Shown here piece after piece: positions 21,518-30,838 of a stretch of DNA of 64,000 bases. The notes beneath the pieces are model-generated. The model saw only the letters and a list, made by a program, of their open reading frames with translations. It ran no database searches and was not told the origin of the DNA. The translations under genes and the position numbers were made by a program. Where the stretch lies: the NCBI RefSeq assembly GCF_000012305.1, contig NC_007204.1, positions 2,294,001 to 2,358,000 of the forward strand, in the 5' to 3' direction. Origin of the DNA: Psychrobacter arcticus 273-4 (GTDB taxonomy: Bacteria > Pseudomonadota > Gammaproteobacteria > Pseudomonadales > Moraxellaceae). Positions within the stretch are counted from its first letter, which is position 1, and the number at the start of each line of letters is the position of its first letter.

Positions 21518-23788
21518 CTAATCTAAGCGACTAATACCATCATTGATCAGTTTTGGTGTGATAAATATCAGCAGCTCTTCTTTGGTATTGCTGCGCACAT
21601 CTTTACGGAAGGCGCGACCGATATAAGGTAAGTCACCTAAGAAAGGCACTTTATCAACCCCATTATTAGTACGATTCTTAAAGACGCCACCCAGTACAAT
21701 GGTTTGACCGTCTTCAACAATAACGTTAGTTGAAATAGAGTCTTCAGCGATGGCAACCTGATTGTTGATAATGGTCGGTGTGCCATTGGTGATTAACAGC
21801 TGCAAACCAATCTTACCATCTGGGGTAATGTTCGGCGTGGCCTCTAAACTTAAGGCAGCTTCTTTAAAGCTGGTGGTGGTCGCGCCACTGGCTGATGCTT
21901 CTTGATAAGGAATCTGCGTACCAGAGGATATTTTTGCCGTTTGTTTATCCGAGGTCAGAATCTTTGGCGTAGAAATCACTTCACCGCGGTTGTCTGCTTG
22001 CATAGCCAACAGCTCAAGATCAAGCATCACATCTGATACCTTCAAGATACCAAAAGCAACACTTGCAGGGTTTGAAATACCCAAATCAACGTTCAAGCCA
22101 CTAGATGTCAGACGGTTATCATCGGGTTTGCCATCAAACAAAATACCCCAACGTACCCCAAGCTCCTTACTAAAGCTATCGCTGGCGCTAACGATACGTG
22201 CCTCAATCATGACTTGACGAACAGGAATATCGATTTTGCCAATGAGTTTATGGATGTTTTCGATACTGGCTGCCACATCTTTGACAATCAAAGTGTTGGT
22301 ACGCTCATCGACTGTTACCGTACCACGATTAGACAGCAAGCTATTACTATCGGTCGGATTGGTATTAGCTGTGCCGGTAGTGCTACCGCCAGAGGCGCCG
22401 CCACTACCTTGAGAGATAAGGGTTAAGACATCTGCCGCTTTTGCGTAGCTTAGACGGATATATTCAGTACGTAACGGCGCGTAAGACTCGACCGCTTGTT
22501 GTGCTGCAAGCTCACTTGCTTCTTGTTCCGCAAGCTCAGTTGAGGGCGCAACCAAAATCACGTTACCGTTTTCACGCTTGCCAAGATTTTTACTTTTAAG
22601 AATGATATCGAGCGCTTGATCCCAAGGTACATTAATCAGGCGTAAGGTGATATTGCCGGCGACCGAATCACTCGCAACGATATTCATCTCTGTAAACTGC
22701 GCTAAAATATCTAGGACGCTACGAATCTCAACGTCTTGAAACTCCATAGATAATGCTGCACCGGTATATACTTTTTCTTCAAGCGTCGGCTCACGTAGCA
22801 GCTCGGGTCTTCTGATACCGATGTTTAGCTGATTCCCTGATTGATAGGCTTGGTATTCAAAATCCTCTTTCATATTGATGGTAATAACACCATTTTGACT
22901 TTGATTTTTGGTATCAATACTGTCTACCAAACCGCTATTAACATTCAAGCGGCGCAGCAAATTTCTAGGTACCGTGCTGCCAGTCAAACGCACAACCAGC
23001 TTATTACCTTGACGTTGAACGTCTACTGGAATGGCTTCATTGGCAAGTGAGATACTGACATTGCCACCGCCATCATTCCCCGCTGAAAAATTCACAGCGC
23101 TTAAACCATCATAGCTATACTGTTTACTGACTTGTGCTGAGGCAAGTTGCGGGCTTAATAAAGGATTGACGCGTACGACCATAGTATCAGCAGGCACCTG
23201 GGTTTTTGTGACTGTGGTTCTAATCGGAGCAACAGCGACACTACTGCTTTCGACAATTGGCGTGACCACAGCGGTGGTAGTAATAGCAGCATTGCCATTT
23301 AACACATCTTGTACAGGATCATTGGTAATCACTTTAGTGACCACCGGAGAAATCACCGGACGCTTAGGATCTGTAATGGTCAGCAACAACTCATTGCCGT
23401 CAATTGCAGTAGTATAGTTACCCGTTTTTTTTAACCCGACAATAAGACGGGTGGTATTGTCGCTGTTTAAGGTCGTAACTTCATTGACCATACCGATATT
23501 ATATTCTTTAAAACGACTGGCAAGCCCGTTTTGCACCTGTTCAAAGTCCAGTACCAAACGGCTAGGATTGTCAAGCTGATAAGCGGCTGGTAATACTGGC
23601 GCACCTGAAAATCCCAAACGCATTTGGGTTACGGCTGGCGCAGTCTGAATCACAGAGACATTGTTGATGCGCTGCTCGGCATAGGCACTGCTACTTACGG
23701 CTACCATACTCATTGCCAATGCCGAGATGGCAAAAGCAGAAGATACGCGGTTGCTCATCATCATTACCTTGTTATTGCGTACTGTCAT
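21518..23788 (-). CDS. pilQ: Type IV pilus secretin PilQ (756 aa)
   Basis: PilQ forms the outer-membrane ring through which type IV pili emerge. There is a signal peptide (about residues 1-37, ending SSSAYA). Two AMIN-type beta-rich segments follow (about 40-130 and 215-325), binding peptidoglycan. N0/N1 domains start at EFQDVEIRSVLDILAQF near 350. The secretin core closes the protein, with STPKILTSDKQTAKISSGTQ and the late PFLGDLPYIGRAFR. A Gly/Ser/Asn linker (GGASGGSTTGTANTN) splits the N1 region. The ATG at 23788 follows GAGGAA. Last gene of pilM-N-O-P-Q. Confidence 0.96.
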   Translation of the reverse strand: MTVRNNKVMMMSNRVSSAFAISALAMSMVAVSSSAYAEQRINNVSVIQTAPAVTQMRLGFSGAPVLPAAYQLDNPSRLVLDFEQVQNGLASRFKEYNIGMVNEVTTLNSDNTTRLIVGLKKTGNYTTAIDGNELLLTITDPKRPVISPVVTKVITNDPVQDVLNGNAAITTTAVVTPIVESSSVAVAPIRTTVTKTQVPADTMVVRVNPLLSPQLASAQVSKQYSYDGLSAVNFSAGNDGGGNVSISLANEAIPVDVQRQGNKLVVRLTGSTVPRNLLRRLNVNSGLVDSIDTKNQSQNGVITINMKEDFEYQAYQSGNQLNIGIRRPELLREPTLEEKVYTGAALSMEFQDVEIRSVLDILAQFTEMNIVASDSVAGNITLRLINVPWDQALDIILKSKNLGKRENGNVILVAPSTELAEQEASELAAQQAVESYAPLRTEYIRLSYAKAADVLTLISQGSGGASGGSTTGTANTNPTDSNSLLSNRGTVTVDERTNTLIVKDVAASIENIHKLIGKIDIPVRQVMIEARIVSASDSFSKELGVRWGILFDGKPDDNRLTSSGLNVDLGISNPASVAFGILKVSDVMLDLELLAMQADNRGEVISTPKILTSDKQTAKISSGTQIPYQEASASGATTTSFKEAALSLEATPNITPDGKIGLQLLITNGTPTIINNQVAIAEDSISTNVIVEDGQTIVLGGVFKNRTNNGVDKVPFLGDLPYIGRAFRKDVRSNTKEELLIFITPKLINDGISRLD

Positions 23789-23815
23789 TATTTATTCCTC
23801 AAAAAATCTGCCGAC

Positions 23816-24355
23816 TTAGCTTATAGGAGACACCAGTGATTGGGGTTTTTCAACAAACCCAGCACGACTGTCTGGCACAATTTCAATCAAATTAATCTGC
23901 GTCGGCGTGATTTCAACAATACGACCGTCATTCAATCCAAGATAACTACCCACTCTAACACTGGCAACCGAACCATCCGGACGCTGTACTAAAGCATACT
24001 GTTGACCTTCAGGTGAGATAACCACACCGCGAAAGACCAGTTGCGTCAGCTCGTACTGTTCAAGTGGCTCTTTGACTCGAGTTATATCAGGGCGTACCCC
24101 ATCAATAAAGGTGGTCGGACCTTGTACGTTAACTAAACTCGGTGGCAAAAATGGACTACGCTGCGCACTGGCGCTATAGACAAAATCTTCTATCAGCTCA
24201 GCCTTAGGCGGTGGCTCAATCGGCTGCGCAGGCTGGTTACGGATATCAGCCATTGCTTGTTCTGCTAAGCCGATACGATCCGTACAACCCGTCATAAATA
24301 AAACAGCAGCACTTAATAGCAATAACCTTAACTTAGGCAGTTTTTGGCTAGTCAT
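23816..24355 (-). CDS. pilP: Type IV pilus lipoprotein PilP (179 aa)
   Basis: PilP is an inner-membrane lipoprotein that links PilN/PilO to the PilQ secretin. The lipobox is FMTGC with Cys24 as the lipidated residue. A proline-rich linker follows (QPIEPPPKAEL), then the beta-sandwich domain with the family's FVYSASAQRSPF segment and the C-terminal GSYLGLNDGRIVEI. The start overlaps the pilO stop, consistent with coupled translation. Confidence 0.94.
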   Translation of the reverse strand: MTSQKLPKLRLLLLSAAVLFMTGCTDRIGLAEQAMADIRNQPAQPIEPPPKAELIEDFVYSASAQRSPFLPPSLVNVQGPTTFIDGVRPDITRVKEPLEQYELTQLVFRGVVISPEGQQYALVQRPDGSVASVRVGSYLGLNDGRIVEITPTQINLIEIVPDSRAGFVEKPQSLVSPIS

Positions 24356-25083
24356 CAGTTGCCTCCTGCAGCAGCAGTGGGCGCAGCTTCAGCAGCCGCT
24401 GCATCACCTTCAGGGTCTGCTTCTTTTGAGCGATAGGTTTTAGTTTGCAACACCAAATTCAGCTCGGGTAAAACATCTAAGGTTGGCTGCGGATTACTGA
24501 CTTCAAAATCGTGCATGGTGATAATCCTTGGTAAAGCCGCCAAACCACTGATAAAGCTACCAAACTGATGATAGTCGCCCAACGCTGCGATACGAATAGG
24601 CTGCTCAATAAAGAATTCGTTTTCAATTTCAGGCTCAACGGATATGTCCTGAAAACGTATATTACTGCCCACGCCCGTCATATTGATACCCTCAACCAAT
24701 TCTGATACGCGCGTATCTTTTGGTAGCTGGTCAAGTAAAGCCTTAAACTCCGCTTCCATTTGGAGCACTTGTGCTTGATAAGCTTGTAGATGGCGCGCGC
24801 GTGATTCTTTTTCACGGTAGCTATCAAGCAACGTTTGTTGTTGGCTTTCTGCTGCTGTAATTTCATCGATTTTACTACTAATCGGTAGCGCCCAGGACAA
24901 CACTGCAATCATCGCAATAATGAATCCAATGATGGTTACTTTTACAGGAAGCGGCCAACTGCCGTAGTTTTCAGAATCCAATGACTCAAAACTGCGGCGA
25001 AATTCATTTAAATCAAACTGTTTTTTTGGCTTTATCGCCGTCTTTTTAATTTTAATGCGGGTTTTTTTACGGGTCAGTTTCAT
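24355..25083 (-). CDS. pilO: Type IV pilus assembly protein PilO (242 aa)
   Basis: PilO is a bitopic inner-membrane protein that pairs with PilN. A strongly basic N terminus (about 20 residues, many Lys/Arg) precedes FDLNEFRRSFESLD. A single membrane helix lies near residues 48-68 (VTIIGFIIAMIAVLSWAL). A coiled-coil segment (80-125) and a ferredoxin-like periplasmic domain follow. The C terminus is Ala/Glu-rich (EADPEGDAAAAEA). It overlaps both pilN and pilP ends. Confidence 0.93.
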   Translation of the reverse strand: MKLTRKKTRIKIKKTAIKPKKQFDLNEFRRSFESLDSENYGSWPLPVKVTIIGFIIAMIAVLSWALPISSKIDEITAAESQQQTLLDSYREKESRARHLQAYQAQVLQMEAEFKALLDQLPKDTRVSELVEGINMTGVGSNIRFQDISVEPEIENEFFIEQPIRIAALGDYHQFGSFISGLAALPRIITMHDFEVSNPQPTLDVLPELNLVLQTKTYRSKEADPEGDAAAAEAAPTAAAGGN

Positions 25084-25745
25084 AACTCACCTCCAAGTCC
25101 AACAGCGCCATCAACACCTTCTACAGGAACGGCCGTTGCAGACTGTACTTTGGTCGTGATCACAAACTGTACATAGCTGTCTTCAGGATAAATAGGACGC
25201 TGCTGTTCACCAGGCGTAGTGACCGTATTTTCTAAGACCGGCGCGGCTTGATAAGCCGTAATGTTTTGCTGAATATTACTAACGGCTGAGTTGCCCATCC
25301 ATTTACTGTTATCAAGATTACGAATCAAGCTCGATACAACGTTTGGATTGTCAGCAAGACCTGTCAACGTCAGCACATCCCCTTCACGCTTTAAGTTATT
25401 TAAATAAAGCGCTGGCGGAATGGCTTTAGCAAGATCATCCCATAAACGTACAGGTACAGGACGTCGACCTTGCAGGTCTTGAATAACCTGCATACGTGAG
25501 ATAATATCTTCACGGCGCTGCTCTAAGCTATCAATCTCGACCAACGCCTTATCTAAGCGAGCGTTTTCTTGTTCTATTAGCGCATTGGCAGCTAATTGCT
25601 CATCAAGTTCATTATTAAAATAACTCCAAGTCGCAAATGCCACCAGCAGAGACAGCAGCGTCACTGCCACCACCAAGGTGATAAACTCTTTATTACGGCG
25701 GGCACGCTCTTCTTGCCGCCAAGGCAGTAGGTTAATACGAGCCAT
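25080..25745 (-). CDS. pilN: Type IV pilus assembly protein PilN (221 aa)
   Basis: The N terminus carries INLLPWR, the motif by which PilN docks into PilM in the cytoplasm. One membrane helix follows (about residues 22-44), then a coiled coil (QLAANALIEQENARLDKALV) and a periplasmic domain. The start shares TAATG with the pilM stop and the end overlaps pilO, so the operon is tightly coupled. Confidence 0.94.
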   Translation of the reverse strand: MARINLLPWRQEERARRNKEFITLVVAVTLLSLLVAFATWSYFNNELDEQLAANALIEQENARLDKALVEIDSLEQRREDIISRMQVIQDLQGRRPVPVRLWDDLAKAIPPALYLNNLKREGDVLTLTGLADNPNVVSSLIRNLDNSKWMGNSAVSNIQQNITAYQAAPVLENTVTTPGEQQRPIYPEDSYVQFVITTKVQSATAVPVEGVDGAVGLGGEL

Positions 25746-26800
25746 TAGTCAAAGCTCCTTAACGCCAGACCGCAAGCGGCCATTAAACTGGGTGCATCAA
25801 TCGCTAGTTGCTCATGATCGATATGCGGAGCGATGGTCATATTAATGAACGGATTTGCAATACTCACAGGCACGCCCAATCTTTGCTGCGCCATACCAGC
25901 AAGACCTGCTATGGCGCTGCTACCACCAGCAAGGACCACATGGTCGATACTACTATATTGACTTGAAGAAAAATAAAACTGTAAAGAGCGAGTGATTTGT
26001 TGAATGGTATTTTCTATAAATGGCGTTAAGACATCGGGATAGTAATCTTCAGGTAAGGCATGCTCGCGCTGACTAATAGAAGCTTCTTCAGCAGACAAAC
26101 CATAGCGGTTTTGGATGGCTTCCGTCAGCTGGCTACCACCAAATAGCTGCTCACGGCTATAGATGAATTCGCCATTTTTGGCGACATATAAAGTTGTTTG
26201 ATTGTGTCCGATATCGACCAACGCCACCAACTCTGGCAAGTTTGGCAGACTGTCTACCATCAAGCCAAAAGCACGCTCAATGGCATGAGACTCAATATCC
26301 ATCACTTTGGTTTGCAGACCACCGAATGTCAAGGCATCAACCCTTTGATCGACGTTTTCTGAGCGAGAGGCAGCAAGTAACACTTGCACCATATCGTCAT
26401 TTATAAGCGACGGACCCAATACCTCAAAGTCCAAATTGACATCATCTAGCGGATAAGGTATGTATTGGTCCGCATCCAAGCGAATCTGAGCTTCACGCTC
26501 CACGTCATTTAGCACCATATCCATATCGATGATTTTGGTAATCACCGCGGACCCTGAGACTGCAGTGGCAGCACTACTGCCCACCGCTTGGCAACGTCGA
26601 GCCAAGCCTGCTATAGTATTACCTACCGCTTCAGTGTCTACAATGAGTTTATCAATGACTATGCCTTCAGATAATATTTCAGTACCATAAGATCTTAGGT
26701 GGAAAACGCCTTGTTGGCGCTGTATGTCAACCAGCTTGACTGAGGTGGTACCAATATCCACGCCAATCAAATATCGACTCTTAGAAGTAAATAGCCTCAC
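25745..26800 (-). CDS. pilM: Type IV pilus assembly ATPase-like protein PilM (351 aa)
   Basis: PilM is an actin-fold protein in the cytoplasm that anchors the PilN/O/P subcomplex. GVDIGTTSVKLV near residue 13 and LVDIGHNQTTLYV near 190 are the two phosphate-binding loops, and VVLAGGSSAIAGL near 300 is the adenosine-binding element. The first codon is GTG. The gene opens pilM-N-O-P-Q and is divergent from mrcA, an arrangement common in Pseudomonas and relatives. Confidence 0.95.
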   Translation of the reverse strand: MRLFTSKSRYLIGVDIGTTSVKLVDIQRQQGVFHLRSYGTEILSEGIVIDKLIVDTEAVGNTIAGLARRCQAVGSSAATAVSGSAVITKIIDMDMVLNDVEREAQIRLDADQYIPYPLDDVNLDFEVLGPSLINDDMVQVLLAASRSENVDQRVDALTFGGLQTKVMDIESHAIERAFGLMVDSLPNLPELVALVDIGHNQTTLYVAKNGEFIYSREQLFGGSQLTEAIQNRYGLSAEEASISQREHALPEDYYPDVLTPFIENTIQQITRSLQFYFSSSQYSSIDHVVLAGGSSAIAGLAGMAQQRLGVPVSIANPFINMTIAPHIDHEQLAIDAPSLMAACGLALRSFD

Positions 26801-26995
26801 AAACTCTATACCTTATATTAAATGTACAATATGATAGTTATTTGTAATAATTTAGTACGATACTTTACTTAATAGATAGATTCAAGCATTTAAATGTGCA
26901 GTAAAGACTAACTTACACATTTATTATTACTTGGCTATTTTGTTCAAGGTATAATGTTTTTTATCTGTTGCAAACCTTAATCGATAAGTCTGACT

Positions 26996-29602
26996 ATGAC
27001 CAAAAAAAATGCTACCGTTCGTCTCATTCACTTTTTGGTGGGGCTTTTCATTGCCTGTCTAGCATTGGCGGTCGTATTGGCGCTTGCTGTCCCTATTGGG
27101 TTCTATGGTATGGCGATGTATTTATCGCCAACGTTGCCAAGTACGCAAGAGATTAAGACGGCAAATTTAGAGATGCCATTACAGATATATAGTAGTGATG
27201 ACAAATTGATTGGGCAATATGGGAACCGTTTATCATTACCTATTACCTTTGAAGAAATACCAGAAGATTTGACCCATGCTTTTTTAGCAGCAGAAGACTC
27301 TTCGTTTTTTCAGCACAGTGGTATTAGTATTAAAGGATTAGGGCGCGCGGTTACCGAAGTGGTGACGGATGATGAAAGCCAAACAGGTGGTTCAACCATC
27401 ACCATGCAGGTCGCCAAAAACTATTTTTTAAGCTCAGATCGCACATTAAACCGTAAACTAACGGAATTGTTTTTAGCCCGTAAAATTGAAGACGAGCTGA
27501 GTAAAAACGACATCCTTACCCTTTATGTCAATAAAATATACTTAGGCGAAGGTGCTTATGGTATTCGCGCTGCTGCCAAAAAATACTACAGTAAATCACT
27601 AGAGAATCTCACCATTGCAGAGATGGCAATGCTGGCAGGTTTGCCTAAAGCCCCTTCTAAATACAATCCTGTTGCCAATCCAAGTCGTGCGCTCACGCGC
27701 CGTAACTGGATCATTGGTCGCATGCACGAATTGGGCTATATCGATAAAGCCCAACATGACGAAGCTATTAACGCGCCCATTGGTGTCCAGCTTTATCAAG
27801 AAAAGCTGGATGTTAATATGCCGTATTTAGCGGAAATGACGCGCGCGGCTTTGGTTGAGCGCTATGGTGAGCAAGTCATGCATGGCGGCTGGCGTGTACA
27901 CTTGACGGTTGATAGTCAAGCACAAATAGATGCAGAAAAGGCAGTGTCATCTGGCTTGGTCGCTTACGAGCATCGCCATGGCTGGCGCGGCGCCGAAGCA
28001 AATGACGAACCGCTAGAGAATTTCAGGCGCTACAGCAATATGTCGCCTGCCAAAGTGACTAAAGTGAATACCAGTAGTTTTGAGGCAACTATGCTTTCAG
28101 GAAAAAGCGTGACCGTCAATTGGTCTGGCATGCGCTGGGCACGCAAATATATCTCTGCTGATCGTATCGGTTATTTTCCAAGTAATGCCAGCCAAATAGT
28201 GAGTAAGAACGATATTATTCGCCTGATACCTACTGCTAGTGGTGGTTGGCAGCTTGGTCAAATACCTGAAGTACAAGGTAGTTTGGTTTCTCTAAATCCT
28301 GATACCGGCGGCGTTCGCGCCTTGGTCGGTGGCTTTGATTTTAATCATAGTAAATTCAACCGTGCTCTGCAGGGCTGGCGTCAAACGGGATCCACCATTA
28401 AACCTCTTGTCTATACCGCCGCTTTAGAAAAAGGCTATCGTCCAGACAGTATAGTCTCCGATCGCCCCCTTCAAGTAGGTGACTGGAAGCCGAAAAATTC
28501 CGATGGTCGCTTCTTAGGTGATATTACGTTAAGCCGCGGACTTTATTTATCACGTAACTTAGTGTCTATTCGCTTGCTGCAAGCAATTGGTGTCTCTGAT
28601 GCTCGCAACTTATTAGATGAATTTGGTCTTGATAAAGAAAAACTGCCAACTACTTTGTCTTTAGCATTGGGCACAGGTCAAGCAACCCCATTACAAATGG
28701 CAACCGCTTACGCCACCTTTGCCAATGGTGGGCATCGCATTCAGCCTTATTTTATCGAACAAATTTATAATTATAATAACAAGCTTTTATTTCAAGCCAA
28801 TCCTCAGCAAGCTTGTGCCCTATGTTTCAATGAGCAGCTCAACGATGTCAATAAAAAACTGACCGAAGAGTATGATGCAAAAATAGAGGCTGATAAGGTA
28901 GACAGCACCACTACCAAAGACAGTAAAAAGACAGACTTGAGCATCTATGATGCCAGCCCAGAATCGGATCGTTTAAAAGCACCGGTCGTACAGTACGTGC
29001 GCGCCGAACAAGCACCACGTATTTTAACGCCTAAAGTAGCTTATGAGATGGCAGATATTTTACGTGATGTGATACAGCGTGGAACTGCGGTAAAAGCCAG
29101 ATCTTTGGGACGTGATGATATTGGCGGCAAGACAGGGACCACCAATGAAGCAAAAGATGCTTGGTTTGCAGGCTTCCACCCTACCAATGCTACCGTCGTC
29201 TGGATGGGGTTTGACCAACCATCAACCATGGGTCGTCGCGAATATGGTGGTGTGGCAGCATTACCTGTTTGGATGGATTTTATGAAAGCCCAGCTCAAAG
29301 ACACGCCTAGCCAATGGGTCTCTATTAATAACCGTGCCAAATCCAAAAAGCAAAGCATTATAGAGATGATGGATAAAGGGGTCACTGAACTTGATGGCGA
29401 AGATACTGATGTAGGCAAATCGGAAAAACCGGTCAAGACATCTATTCAAAAGCGCCAGCCACCTACTCCAAAACCTGTTGAAACGCCGGAAGGTACGACC
29501 GTAGCTAAACCTACTAATAACGGTATTATTAATAGCCCAGCGCAGCAACCAAAACCATTAGTAGTCAAGCCTGTAGAGCGTATGCCAGCGATGCCTGAGT
29601 AA
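26996..29602 (+). CDS. mrcA: Penicillin-binding protein 1A (868 aa)
   Basis: Bifunctional class A PBP that polymerises glycan and cross-links peptides in the periplasm. An N-terminal membrane anchor (about 10-40) is followed by the glycosyltransferase domain with EDSSFFQHSG and GGSTITMQVAKN. An OB-like insertion domain precedes the transpeptidase domain, with active-site Ser in GSTIKP, SRN in YLSRNLVS, and KTG in GGKTGTTNEAKDAW. The C terminus is a Pro/Lys-rich tail. TATAAT at 26950-26955 may be the -10 box of its promoter (weak -35). It is divergent from pilM. Confidence 0.95.
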   Translation: MTKKNATVRLIHFLVGLFIACLALAVVLALAVPIGFYGMAMYLSPTLPSTQEIKTANLEMPLQIYSSDDKLIGQYGNRLSLPITFEEIPEDLTHAFLAAEDSSFFQHSGISIKGLGRAVTEVVTDDESQTGGSTITMQVAKNYFLSSDRTLNRKLTELFLARKIEDELSKNDILTLYVNKIYLGEGAYGIRAAAKKYYSKSLENLTIAEMAMLAGLPKAPSKYNPVANPSRALTRRNWIIGRMHELGYIDKAQHDEAINAPIGVQLYQEKLDVNMPYLAEMTRAALVERYGEQVMHGGWRVHLTVDSQAQIDAEKAVSSGLVAYEHRHGWRGAEANDEPLENFRRYSNMSPAKVTKVNTSSFEATMLSGKSVTVNWSGMRWARKYISADRIGYFPSNASQIVSKNDIIRLIPTASGGWQLGQIPEVQGSLVSLNPDTGGVRALVGGFDFNHSKFNRALQGWRQTGSTIKPLVYTAALEKGYRPDSIVSDRPLQVGDWKPKNSDGRFLGDITLSRGLYLSRNLVSIRLLQAIGVSDARNLLDEFGLDKEKLPTTLSLALGTGQATPLQMATAYATFANGGHRIQPYFIEQIYNYNNKLLFQANPQQACALCFNEQLNDVNKKLTEEYDAKIEADKVDSTTTKDSKKTDLSIYDASPESDRLKAPVVQYVRAEQAPRILTPKVAYEMADILRDVIQRGTAVKARSLGRDDIGGKTGTTNEAKDAWFAGFHPTNATVVWMGFDQPSTMGRREYGGVAALPVWMDFMKAQLKDTPSQWVSINNRAKSKKQSIIEMMDKGVTELDGEDTDVGKSEKPVKTSIQKRQPPTPKPVETPEGTTVAKPTNNGIINSPAQQPKPLVVKPVERMPAMPE

Positions 29603-29643
29603 TAGACTGTTTATAGCGGCTGCTTAATATATTGATACGTTTA

Positions 29644-29684
29644 AAAAAAGGCTGGTTCAGTAAACACTGAGCCAGCCTTTTTTA
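29644..29684 (+). terminator. Terminator of mrcA
   Basis: AAAAAAGGCTGG-TCAGT and ACTGA-CCAGCCTTTTTT form a long stem with a 4-base loop and one bulged pair, 42 bp after the mrcA stop. The A run on the other side allows bidirectional use. Confidence 0.9.
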
Positions 29685-29790
29685 TGGGACATATTTCAGT
29701 TGCATGTAATCTTATACCTTGCTCAGCTTAAGGGCAGCAGTTAATCATAAAATCACTAGACATTCATAATGAAGCTTTGAAAATAATACA

Positions 29791-29928
29791 TATAGTCGGT
29801 GAAAAGTAATATCGATACAACACGTACTACTGGTGCAAATTTTTCTTGCTTGCTGTGCCTACGCAGACAGAGGCTGCAAAAAATTTACACCTGCAGTACC
29901 GTAGCGTTTTTAGAGTATTTCAACTATA
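29791..29928 (-). mobile_element. Repeat element, copy G (138 bp)
   Basis: Standard length and TATA ends, between the convergent mrcA and DUF6586-like genes, beyond the mrcA terminator. It is one of the more diverged copies: the left-arm segment reads GTAGCGTTTTTAGAGTATTTC, and the inner arm CCTGCAGTACC carries a mismatch against CGTACTACTGG. Confidence 0.92.
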
Positions 29929-29943
29929 TCTAAGCCATCAGGA

Positions 29944-30483
29944 CTAAAACTCTACCATACCAGCACGTAGCTGTTCAATCAGCTCCAAAAACTGCTGGCG
30001 CCATTCACGTATAGTCGCATCATCTGGCAACCATTGATTCGACAGTGTCACGACATTTACAATCAAGTCGGGCAACTCTACTGTTCCTTCCGTCTTGTCA
30101 TTTGATGCTGTTTTATCAACTATATGATCAGATACCACGGCATATAAACAACGGTGATATGCATGTTCTATATCTGCTAAAAACCCCTGCTGTTGTAACT
30201 GCTGTAATCGCTGTATTTCAGGTGATACTTGCGTACGCTCGCTGAGTGCCTCTTCAATATCTAGCAACGTCGGCGTCGTCAGCGTTATATTATAAAAATG
30301 ACCCAGCTCTTGTAAAAAAGCTAAAAACGTACCGTATAAATGAAAAATAGCGGTCTCACAATGCGCTTGATATAGCTGTTTGTCAGTTGTATTTGCAGCG
30401 GCTTGACAGGCAAGGCGACAAAAATATAGCTTTTGATTGGTACGGTCAGCTTGGTATTTGGCAACGCGAGTTTTATCTGCCAT
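29944..30483 (-). CDS. DUF6586-like protein of unknown function (179 aa)
   Basis: A soluble, mostly helical protein. The start at 30483 (MADKTRVAKYQADRT) has AAGGAT at good spacing; the frame extends 12 codons further upstream without support. The N-terminal pattern of R-T-N-Q-K-x-Y-F followed by helices with AAxxxHCETAIFHLYG resembles a small conserved family of Pseudomonas and Moraxellaceae that I recall as DUF6586. No catalytic motif is visible, and function is unknown. It stands alone, flanked by repeat copies G and H. Confidence 0.6.
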   Translation of the reverse strand: MADKTRVAKYQADRTNQKLYFCRLACQAAANTTDKQLYQAHCETAIFHLYGTFLAFLQELGHFYNITLTTPTLLDIEEALSERTQVSPEIQRLQQLQQQGFLADIEHAYHRCLYAVVSDHIVDKTASNDKTEGTVELPDLIVNVVTLSNQWLPDDATIREWRQQFLELIEQLRAGMVEF

Positions 30484-30583
30484 GTGCCTATCCTTTTTGG
30501 TTAATATTAATGATAACAATAAATTATGAAGGCTTCACCCGAAAGCTGTACCTGTTTAAGTAAAGGCTATTATGGCAGTGTAC

Positions 30584-30721
30584 TATAGTTGAAATACTTT
30601 AAAGTCGCTACCGTATTGCTGGTGTAAATTTTTTGCAGCCTCTGTCTGCGTAGGCACAGCAAGCAAGAAAAATTTGCACCAGTAGTACGTGTTGTATCGA
30701 TATTACTTTTCACCGACTATA
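30584..30721 (+). mobile_element. Repeat element, copy H (138 bp)
   Basis: Standard-length copy with TATA ends, about 100 bp upstream of the DUF6586-like gene start and just beyond the rpoC terminator. Copies G and H are in opposite orientations and bracket that gene, 0.66 kb apart. Confidence 0.94.
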
Positions 30722-30777
30722 TTTTATACTGTCATATCCCAAGAAAACAATGCTTTATCTTTAACTTTTTTAAGACC

Positions 30778-30808
30778 AAAAAAAGCCAGCAACATGGCTG
30801 GCTTTTTT
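30778..30808 (-). terminator. Terminator of the rpoBC operon
   Basis: AAAAGCCAGC pairs with GCTGGCTTTT around the loop AACATG, with extra A and T runs outside, 30 bp after the rpoC stop. A strong intrinsic terminator. Confidence 0.92.
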
Positions 30809-30838
30809 GTTTATGCAAATAACTGAACGTTATTTAAA